Positions 26,597 to 33,892 of a DNA stretch of 64,000 bases are shown here, one piece after another. Under the pieces are notes generated by a model. The model had not been told where the DNA came from, made no database searches, and saw only the letters and a list, made by a program, of their open reading frames with translations. The stretch lies in contig CAVZIK010000006.1 of the NCBI GenBank assembly GCA_963775295.1, forward strand, positions 496,001-560,000, read 5' to 3'. The DNA is from JAMDEO01 sp963775295. GTDB taxonomy: Bacteria; Actinomycetota; Thermoleophilia; RBG-16-64-13. The number at the start of each line of letters is the position of its first letter. Within the stretch, counting starts at the first letter, position 1. The translations under genes were made by a program, and so were the position numbers.

Positions 26597-27346
26597 TTAC
26601 GGAATCAGCTGCGACCCCTCACGTCCCAGAACACTCCTGAGCGTGGCCAGCCCCCGCAACTGCAGCTGCTTGACCGCTCCCTCGGTGCGGCCCACCACGA
26701 CTGCGGTCTCGGCCAACGAGAGCGAAAGCATGTACCGCAGCATGATGACCTCGCGCTGCCCATCGGGTACTTTACCCAACGCCCTGGCCACCGCGACCCG
26801 CAACTCACGTTGCTCCGCCGTCGCGTGTGGACCGGCGCCGTCGGCCATGAGCTCCTCCGCCGCGTCGAGATCCACGGGGCTGGGGGAGCGGCTCTGGCCG
26901 CGCTGGAAAAATGCTATCTGCTTCTGAGCGATGCCGTACAGCCAGGCAATGAAGGGCTTGCCTTCATCGTTGTATCGGCCGAGGCCGCGGACCATGCCCA
27001 AAAAGACCTGGCTGGTGACATCCTCGGCAGCCGGGGGCGAGCCAAGACGGAGAAGAACGTATCTGTAGATAGTGTCGAAGTGGGATCTGTACAAAGCCTC
27101 GATCGCGGACTCTTCCCCGCGACGTGCGGCGTCGACCAGTCTGCGCTCGTGGCGGCGATCATGGTCTGAGACCTGGACGTCCGGCAGCAAGGTTGAGGAA
27201 TCGCGCCCACCGTCGGGCACCGCGCCGGTTGCCGCGGGCAGAGCCATCTCACCGGAGGGATCCAGATGGGCGCCATTCCCCGAGAATGGATCCGGTGTCC
27301 CCGAGAACAGGTGTGGGCGACGAGGCTTGGCCATGTTGGTAACCAT
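26597..27346 (-). CDS. ECF-type RNA polymerase sigma factor
   Basis: A 249-residue sigma-70-family factor of the extracytoplasmic-function type. Region 2 lies at about 85-150 (IEALYRSHFDTIYRYVLLRL, VTSQVFLGMVRGLGRY, FIAWLYGIAQKQ) and region 4 at about 185-240 (ALGKVPDGQREVIMLRYMLS, then LAETAVVVGRTEGAVKQ). There is no region 1.1 or 3. The first 65 residues are Pro/Gly-rich and without similarity, so the true start may lie further in; M1 and M5 both lack a good ribosome site. It sits 16 bases after the SLH metallopeptidase gene and 38 before the membrane protein gene on the same strand. Likely controls an envelope regulon. Confidence 0.88.
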   Translation of the reverse strand: MVTNMAKPRRPHLFSGTPDPFSGNGAHLDPSGEMALPAATGAVPDGGRDSSTLLPDVQVSDHDRRHERRLVDAARRGEESAIEALYRSHFDTIYRYVLLRLGSPPAAEDVTSQVFLGMVRGLGRYNDEGKPFIAWLYGIAQKQIAFFQRGQSRSPSPVDLDAAEELMADGAGPHATAEQRELRVAVARALGKVPDGQREVIMLRYMLSLSLAETAVVVGRTEGAVKQLQLRGLATLRSVLGREGSQLIP

Positions 27347-27362
27347 GATAGACGATGCGCCG

Positions 27363-29354
27363 CTAGAGCCCCGGTGAAACGTAGGCCTCCATGCGCCCCA
27401 TGAGATTGTCTGTCATCTTCGCAACGTGGTCGCGGGTGGCCGGTGAGGAGGGGTTGAAGCAGAGGATCCCGTTCACCCACGTCCCGTTCAGAATGCCGGC
27501 GCTGTAGGCGGCCATCACGTTCATATACAGAGAGTCGGGCGAGTGGGAGACGGGAACATCGGCGAAGACCCTGGCATTCCCGGAGTAGAGGGGCAGCGGC
27601 CTGCCCGCGGCCTGGGCTCCGCGAACGATCATTGCAGCTAGCTGACCCCTTGTGATGTTGGCCCCGGGACGGAAGGTGCCGTCGCCAAAACCGGCGACGA
27701 TCTTGAGCGCCGCCGCCTCTTCGACAAAGTCATACGGGTAGCCCGTGGGCGACAGCGGCACATCCGTGAAAGTGGGGTGGTCCGGGTTGTCGATAGCCGT
27801 GGTATGCAGCCCGACCGCCAGCATGATCATCTTTGCGAACTGGGCACGAGTGACATTGTTACTGCCCTTGAAGAACCAGAGCCCGGAACCGCTGGGAATC
27901 TCGTAACCGCTCACGACGCCACGAGCGAGAAGATGGGCCACGTTGTCGTAATAAGGGTCGCTGCCCGCTTTGTCCAGAAACTGTATGCCTCCTGGTGGAT
28001 CCGAAGCGCCGCTGTACTTGAACCCAAACGAGACATCCTGACCCACCGCTCCGCGAGACCAGATCACAAGCGTATGCCGGTCGTAGCCGGCGGGGCCGCT
28101 GACGGTGTCGCCCGTAGCCGCGTTGTCGAGAACGAGGCGCTTGATGTTCGGATAGAAGGCGCCCTCGGAGTCCCAGGAGACCAGAGCCGCCTGAAGAGGC
28201 GCGCCGTCGTCGCCGTCTATCACCGCTTGAAACACAGTCGACGTGTCGCTCGCCGGGAAGTTGAGGTAAACGGCTCCGTAGTTCTTCACGTCCTCGGTGC
28301 CACGGACGGGTGAGGCTCCAGTAAGTCCGGTGATCCCCATAGCTACGTCAATGTCGTCAAACACATAAGGCCAGACCCGGGGGGAGCGCGTGTCCAGGAA
28401 CCCCGCAAGGATCCAGTCATCGAACACCGAGTCGAAATCATCGAAGATACCCAGCCCCTGAAAGACCGCGTTTATTCCCGCGACTCCGTCCAGGTGCTGC
28501 TGCACCAGCGCGTTGATGAATGCCGGACCTTCCCGTCCGGCCAGATAGCGTACGAACGAGTAAGACGCTCCATAGCTCGCGCGATCCCCACCGCCCCAGA
28601 ACGTTAGGTCAGTGTCTGAACTGTGGGTGAAGGCGCCGAGCATGCTATCGGCCCGGTCGTCGTATCCGCAGAGGTGCTCGGCGTACATCGCCAGGCCCTC
28701 CTCCAGCCATTGCGCTTGCGCGGAGCCGTGAGAGAACGTGTCGAGCATCACGTTCTGGTAATGGATGATGAGATGAGCGAACTCGTGAGCCGCGACGGCA
28801 ACCGCGCTCCCCGGTTCCAGACTAAGGGCTCGATCGTTGAGATAGAACATCTCCCGCCGGTTGGAGTGGGCCTTGTTGTTAGGATCGCCGGCGGGCGGGT
28901 CGATGTCGGGAGGGTAGAACGACCCGTCGACGCTTCCGGGCAGATAGTCATGGAAGTCGTAAACGAGGATGACCACATGCGAATCGCCGTCGATGCCGGG
29001 GTCGGGCTCGGAGCCGTACGCCGACGTCAATGTGGGATACACGGTGGAGTCGAACGAATTGCCAAGGGAGGCGGCGGCGCTATCCGTGTAGAGGGCCCCG
29101 TCGGCGACGTATACAACCACGTGGCTACCGACGAACTTGGCCGTGGCCTGGATCTGCGAGTACGTCCCGGTGCTCCAGTTCTCGGCCCAGAAGGTAGATA
29201 CCGAGCCCACGGACGGCTCCGCGACCGCTCTTGCGGATGGGCCGGAGGGAAAGAGCGTGAGAACCAAGGCCAGAGCAAACACCAGCGCGGCGGCGACCGC
29301 CGATCTCCGGAGTAGGCGCACGGAGCGTTGTCTCGCGGCTGACATGAAAGGCAT
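27363..29354 (-). CDS. SLH-anchored gluzincin-type metallopeptidase
   Basis: About 663 residues, exported (hydrophobic segment at about 20-40, LFPSGPSARAVA). A zinc-peptidase domain at about 45-330 carries AAHEFAHLIIHYQ, the HExxH site, with a third ligand expected in QWLEEGLAMYAEHL, the gluzincin pattern (peptidase-MA/thermolysin-like clan). A beta-rich middle domain at about 330-460 and three SLH repeats at about 465-660 (GVVSGYEIPSGSGLWFFKG, FAKMIMLAVG, IVAGFGDGTFRPGANITR) follow. ATG 29354 is preferred (gagag upstream); GTG 29375 is possible. It precedes the ECF sigma gene closely, so surface proteolysis and sigma control may be linked. Confidence 0.85.
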   Translation of the reverse strand: MPFMSAARQRSVRLLRRSAVAAALVFALALVLTLFPSGPSARAVAEPSVGSVSTFWAENWSTGTYSQIQATAKFVGSHVVVYVADGALYTDSAAASLGNSFDSTVYPTLTSAYGSEPDPGIDGDSHVVILVYDFHDYLPGSVDGSFYPPDIDPPAGDPNNKAHSNRREMFYLNDRALSLEPGSAVAVAAHEFAHLIIHYQNVMLDTFSHGSAQAQWLEEGLAMYAEHLCGYDDRADSMLGAFTHSSDTDLTFWGGGDRASYGASYSFVRYLAGREGPAFINALVQQHLDGVAGINAVFQGLGIFDDFDSVFDDWILAGFLDTRSPRVWPYVFDDIDVAMGITGLTGASPVRGTEDVKNYGAVYLNFPASDTSTVFQAVIDGDDGAPLQAALVSWDSEGAFYPNIKRLVLDNAATGDTVSGPAGYDRHTLVIWSRGAVGQDVSFGFKYSGASDPPGGIQFLDKAGSDPYYDNVAHLLARGVVSGYEIPSGSGLWFFKGSNNVTRAQFAKMIMLAVGLHTTAIDNPDHPTFTDVPLSPTGYPYDFVEEAAALKIVAGFGDGTFRPGANITRGQLAAMIVRGAQAAGRPLPLYSGNARVFADVPVSHSPDSLYMNVMAAYSAGILNGTWVNGILCFNPSSPATRDHVAKMTDNLMGRMEAYVSPGL

Positions 29355-29364
29355 TATATCTGCT

Positions 29365-29404
29365 CTCGCCGGCACATATTCTATAACGGCACATGTCCGG
29401 CGAG
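29365..29404. promoter_or_regulatory. Inverted repeat just upstream of the SLH metallopeptidase start
   Basis: Arms 29365-29377 and 29393-29404 pair over 12 bases with one bulged base around a 15-base AT-rich loop. On the minus-strand mRNA the arm nearest the ATG covers the putative gagag ribosome site. It could be an operator or a translation-controlling hairpin. Confidence 0.35.
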
Positions 29405-29527
29405 GCCACGGTCGTTACACGTATTCGAAGTGCCGGAGTGTCGACGCCTCAGCAAAAGTCCGCATTTTCCGAGTTTTTCCATCGCGATCCGGCCCACCGG
29501 ATGTCGCGGATCCACTTACATGCGCTT

Positions 29528-29545
29528 TATACCTCTTCGGGTATA
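29528..29545. promoter_or_regulatory. Second CsoR/CstR-like operator overlapping a -10 element
   Basis: TATACCTCTTCGGGTATA differs at only two central positions from the site at 8722-8739, and again leads into TATAGT (29542-29547). It lies 60 bases before the SHOCT-domain gene. Confidence 0.58.
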
Positions 29546-29604
29546 GTGACCTCATAGTAAGGCAAGGGCTTCGCAGGTGGGGCCACTAACAGGAGACAAT
29601 CGCA

Positions 29605-29970
29605 ATGATGCGATTTCAGTTGCAGCCCGGACGTATCGATGGCTGGGAGCACCACATAGGCGGGTTTGGCATCGCCGGCATGGTCTTGATGATCATCCTC
29701 TGGGTGGCCGTGATCGCAGCATTGGTCCTCGGCATACGAGCCCTCATACTCCACAGCAGACGAAACAGACTCGAATCGACGGTTGCCGGACCCACCGGGA
29801 GCGCGGGGGTCAACGCGGAAACCACTCCAACGACGTTAGGGGCAGGAGTGGCACCCAGTGCGACGATCCCCAACTCTGGACTGCTGGCGATCCTCGAGGA
29901 ACGCTACGCAAAGGGAGAGATCGATAGGGACGAATTCCTGCAGCGCAAGCAAGATCTGGGTCTGAGTTAG
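29605..29970 (+). CDS. Small membrane protein with SHOCT domain
   Basis: A 121-residue protein. It has one membrane segment at about 22-46 (GIAGMVLMIILWVAVIAALV), a Thr/Gly-rich linker, and a C-terminal SHOCT motif at about 92-120 (LLAILEERYAKGEIDRDEF). SHOCT proteins are small, of unknown biochemical role, and often sit in metal-homeostasis operons, which agrees with the CsoR/CstR-like operator upstream. ATG 29605 follows aggagacaatcgca. Monocistronic, ended by a strong hairpin. Confidence 0.85.
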   Translation: MMRFQLQPGRIDGWEHHIGGFGIAGMVLMIILWVAVIAALVLGIRALILHSRRNRLESTVAGPTGSAGVNAETTPTTLGAGVAPSATIPNSGLLAILEERYAKGEIDRDEFLQRKQDLGLS

Positions 29971-30034
29971 ACCATCGAACATAGGCACCCCTCTTGAGGT
30001 TGATCACCCCTCACCTCAAGGCGCCCTCATAGCA

Positions 30035-30087
30035 AGCCGGAGCCCCGGTCGCACGGTACGAAAGGCCACGCGACCGGGGCTCCGGCT
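30035..30087. terminator. Strong bidirectional terminator
   Basis: Perfect 18-base arms (30035-30052 and 30070-30087) with a 17-base loop, followed by ttctg on the plus strand. It lies between the convergent SHOCT and SpoIID-SLH genes. The remaining bases 30088-30211 show nothing recognisable. Confidence 0.85.
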
Positions 30088-30211
30088 TTCTGTCGAAACA
30101 GAGTGGCCATCGAACTTAGTCTCCAAGTCGACAACCGCGAGCCCGTCGCCGGTGCCGAGATCTTGTAGACGTCCAAAGTCTTGCTGCCGTCACCTCCCGA
30201 GCTGAGACCAA

Positions 30212-32194
30212 CTAGTCCGCCAGGTCGAGTACCCGGCAGAGGATAACGGCCACGTGCTCGCGCTTGATGGCCTCGTCCACCCTGAGGAATGTGGCATCCG
30301 AGCCGCCCGGGTCGGGGTAGCCCTGCAGAATCCCCTGTTCCTTGAGATAGGTGGCGGCGGCCCAGTACGGACTGGTCGCGGGAACGTCCGCGAAACCGGG
30401 CGTCGTCAACGGTAGCGCAGCGGCTTTGTCTTCCCACCCGAGCGCCTTGCACATCATCGCCGCCATTTGGTCGCGACGCATGATGGTGTAGGGCTGGAAT
30501 CCGGTGGACGTCATACCCGTGACCAGACCTGCATTCTTCGCGGCAGCGACCCAGTCGGACTCATCTCCCAGTGTCCCGATCTTCATGGGGACGTCGGTAT
30601 AGGGCGAGGTCGTGACGTCGACCAGGGGGATGGGATTTTCGGGGTGCATGATGTTGTACAGGCCGACCGAGATCTTCGCGAACTGCCAGCGGGTGATGGA
30701 GCCATCGGGCTTGAAGAGACCCCCGTCATAGCCGCCCATAAGTCCGGACGTGACCATCCGCGCGATCTGCTCGTGATAGAGGTGGTTGGCACCCACGTCG
30801 TAGAACTCACCTGGAGTCAGGTCTTGGCCGCCGGTGATGCTGAGGAAGAGGGTCGAGCGCATCGTGCTGTAGCCGAAAAGAGCCCTGAAGGAAGAGGCGG
30901 TCACCGTGGCGTTGCCGCTGTCTCCGATGAGGCCGAGAGTCTTCACGTGACTGTCGGCGTCGGCAGTGTCTCGGGCTATGATATCGATGCGCTTGATCAG
31001 CCCGACATTGACGGTCTTCTTGGTGACGCTGTCGGTAAGATGGCCGTTGACCTTGGCCGAGAGGTCAGCGGGAGAGACGGTGTAGGTCCAGTTGTATCCC
31101 GGTCCGGCGGCGTTCTGGCTCGGCGGTGGGGCTTCGAGACTCCACGGATCGGGCTGGGAGACGATGTAAGCCGGCACAGTGCCAGACCAGGCAGTCGTAG
31201 TGGTGTAGCCGCCCGAGTGCGCGGAGAAGTAAGCCGTGATGGCCTTCCCTTGATAGGTGAGGATCTGACCGGCGGTATCCTCGGCGGCCTGAGCAATGCC
31301 GGGATTGCTCACTTCGAAGGTGTAGCCTCGGTAGCATTGGTCGTTCTGGTTGTCGGCGAGGGTGGCGTTCTTGGCCACCGCGTAGGTACGGGCGGCCACG
31401 GCCTGCGCCTTGACGGCTTCGGGCGCGTAGGCGGCAGCGCCGGGCGTGGCCCAATCGTAGTCCACCTCAGCGATGCTGCGGACGTATTTCTCGAGAAGCA
31501 CGAAATTGTAGACCCAGAGCTTCCCGGCCACGTCCGAGGGCTGGACGCGGATAGTGCCCCAATATTCCCGGGGCGCGATCGCGGCGGCGGCACTGGAGGT
31601 CTTCAGTTGGACCGAGATCCGTCCTTCGGTCGCGGCGCCGTCGGAGTTGCCGTCAGTCCCAGCCTCTGCCGCTTTGGGCGTGACTTCGACGTAATCGAAC
31701 GGTCCCTGGCTACCGGCGGAGGTAACCACCTGCACCTTGCCGCCGCTACAGAACACGTCCAGGAAGGAGCCCGCCGGGATCTCTTCGGTAGCGTCGCCCG
31801 CAGACGTATGCTTTGAGAGAGTCATGGCTGTCACCGAGGCCCTCAAATCCACCTGATAGTAGTCGTCGGTGTTGCCGCTCTTCCAGGGCTCGCTCGAGAT
31901 GCGCACTTTCAGGGAGGTGTCGGGGTCGGCAATGGAGGTGAGCGTGGTGCCCGGATAGTAGAAGGCAAGGATCTTGTCGAACGTGACGCCTTCGCGAGCG
32001 GCTTCCCACGCGCCCCACTGGCTCATGCCCACGCCGTGTCCCCAGCCTCGTCCGGTGAAGATGAAGTCGCCTGACGCCGCTCGAACGGGGGGCGCAGCCG
32101 CCAAACCGACCAGGAACGCGGCGCAGAACAGCGCGGCTGCGATGGTGGGTATTAAGAGACCTCGGCGCCTCGACAAGATAGACAGAGCTTTCAC
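30212..32194 (-). CDS. SLH-anchored SpoIID/LytB-type lytic transglycosylase
   Basis: A 660-residue exported protein (hydrophobic signal at about 12-40). The SpoIID/LytB signature is split: the GRGWGHGVGMSQWGAW block comes first (about 48-63), followed by the core at about 225-360 (LLEKYVRSIAEVDYDW, EAVKAQAVAARTYAVAK, YFSAHSGGYTTT). I associate this order with actinobacterial members. Three SLH repeats at about 465-660 (GLMGGYDGGLFKPDGSITR, GLVTGMTSTGFQPY, GILQGYPDPGG) close the protein. SpoIID cleaves glycan strands lacking stem peptides, acting after an amidase. The start at GTG 32194 follows ggggaggatcgttt. It is third in a minus-strand row after the M23 and amidase genes. Confidence 0.88.
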   Translation of the reverse strand: MKALSILSRRRGLLIPTIAAALFCAAFLVGLAAAPPVRAASGDFIFTGRGWGHGVGMSQWGAWEAAREGVTFDKILAFYYPGTTLTSIADPDTSLKVRISSEPWKSGNTDDYYQVDLRASVTAMTLSKHTSAGDATEEIPAGSFLDVFCSGGKVQVVTSAGSQGPFDYVEVTPKAAEAGTDGNSDGAATEGRISVQLKTSSAAAAIAPREYWGTIRVQPSDVAGKLWVYNFVLLEKYVRSIAEVDYDWATPGAAAYAPEAVKAQAVAARTYAVAKNATLADNQNDQCYRGYTFEVSNPGIAQAAEDTAGQILTYQGKAITAYFSAHSGGYTTTTAWSGTVPAYIVSQPDPWSLEAPPPSQNAAGPGYNWTYTVSPADLSAKVNGHLTDSVTKKTVNVGLIKRIDIIARDTADADSHVKTLGLIGDSGNATVTASSFRALFGYSTMRSTLFLSITGGQDLTPGEFYDVGANHLYHEQIARMVTSGLMGGYDGGLFKPDGSITRWQFAKISVGLYNIMHPENPIPLVDVTTSPYTDVPMKIGTLGDESDWVAAAKNAGLVTGMTSTGFQPYTIMRRDQMAAMMCKALGWEDKAAALPLTTPGFADVPATSPYWAAATYLKEQGILQGYPDPGGSDATFLRVDEAIKREHVAVILCRVLDLAD

Positions 32195-32258
32195 AAACGA
32201 TCCTCCCCAGCAAGCGCGTCGTCCGGGATGCGGTTCCGACACGACGCGGCAGATAACG

Positions 32259-33890
32259 TTACTCGGTGGTGTAGACCGTGGTCGACCACTTCAGGTACTC
32301 GAGGATGCCGTCGGCAATCCCCTGGGCAGCAGTTTTTTGGTAATCGGGCGTGACGAGCTTGGCTTCTTCTTCAGCGTTGGTGAGGAAGCCGACTTCGGTG
32401 AGCGCGGCGGTCATATCCGTTCCAGCGAGCACGGCCAGATTGATCCAGTGAGTGCGTGCTCCACGATTGTACGACTCGATGGCGTCCACAAGATTGCGCT
32501 GGATGGAATCGGCCAAGAGTTGCCCTTGGGCGGAATACTTGTCGGGTGTGCCCCAATAGAATGTCTCGGTACCTTCGGCCTCTGCATCGCCGGCGGCATT
32601 GTTGTGAACGGCCACGAACAAGCTTGCCTTAGCGTTGTTCGCGATGTCGCATCGGCCCTGGAGGCTGGGAAAACTGTCGTCGCAGCGGGTCATGACGACC
32701 CCGACACCCACGGCACGCAGATCCTGCGCTAAGAACAGGCTGATCGCCAAGTTCACGTCCTTCTCGTAGGTCCCTGCCACGCCCACGGCGCCGGTGTCGC
32801 TGCCACCGTGCCCCGGATCGACGCAAATGAGAGGAGGCCCATCACCGTCGGGTCCGTCGGCTCGGCAGAACGCGTCGACCACTATCCGGTACCCATACCC
32901 GTCGGACGGGGCCAGCGACATTACCCGAAAGTTCTTGTAGCGAGCCAGATCCACTGAGATGCGCACGGTGCGAGGCCTGTAGGTCTGCTGACACACGGAG
33001 ACGGCTTCCACCTCCACGGAGTCGATGGCCTGGCTCAGAGTGCCGCCGATCGCACCCCCGGTGTAGTCGATATTGAGTTTGCCGTCGGGTGAAACCGCGG
33101 CGGTGACCGTGCCCGGCGCACGGGAGAGGTCGATGACAACCCGGGTCTTGTCGGGGTAGTTGCTGGAGGAACGGATCTGAGTGACCACAGTACGGAGACT
33201 AAGTTCCGCTCTGAAGACCACTAAGCAGAACTGCGCCCGCGTGATACCGTCCTTGGGATTGAGACAGCCGTTCGAGCCTCCGAACAGCCCCTTCTGCACG
33301 GCCAGGGTCATGTAAGGACGAGCGACGGTGGCAATATCGATGGCGTCGGAGAAAGCGCCCAGCACCTGCTCGATCTTCGACTCGGAGAGCTTCTGGGCGT
33401 CGGCCTCCCAGCCCAGCGCCCGTACCATGATTATGGCCATCTGTTGCCGGCTTAGCGTGGAGTAGGAGCGGAAGGCTCCGTCCGAATAGCCGGTGATCCA
33501 GCCTTTTGCTGCCGCCGTTTCCACGTAGTCGTGATAGACCGCGTCGAGATCGGCGAACACCGGCCCGTTACTCGCAAGCGGCAGTTCCTGCCAGAGAACG
33601 AGAACCTTGGTAGCCTGACCTCTGGTGAGGGTCTGTTCGGGGCCGAACGTGCCGTCTTTGAACCCGGAGATGATCTGGGCTCCGGTCATGTACTCGATGG
33701 CGTCATGAGCCGGAATGCCTGTGCTGACATCCGGAAAGCTGGAGGGATGTGCCTGCGCGCCGGCCGCCCCTGGGACGAACAGCAGCGCGGTCGCCAGAAG
33801 AACCACAGCGAAGAGGGCTCCTCCGAACCCAAACCTGGAAGGCACCGGGCGCCTCAGACCGTCCCGGCGGAATATGCGCCCCATCAGCAC
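32259..33890 (-). CDS. N-acetylmuramoyl-L-alanine amidase with SLH and AMIN domains
   Basis: A 543-residue exported enzyme: signal at about 22-46 (FVPGAAGAQA), three SLH repeats at about 50-235 (IISGFKDGTFGPEQTLTR, GWITGYSDGAFRSYSTLSR, CLNPKDGITRAQ), and an AMIN domain at about 240-335 (TRVVIDLSRAPGTV). The Amidase_3 domain at about 350-540 has zinc/catalytic motifs VDPGHGGSDTGA, YEKDVNLAIS, FVAVHNNAA and LTEVGFLTN. It cuts the bond between muramic acid and the stem peptide, the step that makes substrate for SpoIID. The start is GTG 33890 or ATG 33884, 2 bases after the upstream M23 stop, so translation is almost certainly coupled. Confidence 0.93.
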   Translation of the reverse strand: MLMGRIFRRDGLRRPVPSRFGFGGALFAVVLLATALLFVPGAAGAQAHPSSFPDVSTGIPAHDAIEYMTGAQIISGFKDGTFGPEQTLTRGQATKVLVLWQELPLASNGPVFADLDAVYHDYVETAAAKGWITGYSDGAFRSYSTLSRQQMAIIMVRALGWEADAQKLSESKIEQVLGAFSDAIDIATVARPYMTLAVQKGLFGGSNGCLNPKDGITRAQFCLVVFRAELSLRTVVTQIRSSSNYPDKTRVVIDLSRAPGTVTAAVSPDGKLNIDYTGGAIGGTLSQAIDSVEVEAVSVCQQTYRPRTVRISVDLARYKNFRVMSLAPSDGYGYRIVVDAFCRADGPDGDGPPLICVDPGHGGSDTGAVGVAGTYEKDVNLAISLFLAQDLRAVGVGVVMTRCDDSFPSLQGRCDIANNAKASLFVAVHNNAAGDAEAEGTETFYWGTPDKYSAQGQLLADSIQRNLVDAIESYNRGARTHWINLAVLAGTDMTAALTEVGFLTNAEEEAKLVTPDYQKTAAQGIADGILEYLKWSTTVYTTE

Positions 33891-33892
33891 TT

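Noticed and set aside
30467..31816. A 449-codon plus-strand open frame
   Set aside because: It lies antisense inside the SpoIID-SLH gene, with no domain or ribosome site; a codon-bias shadow.
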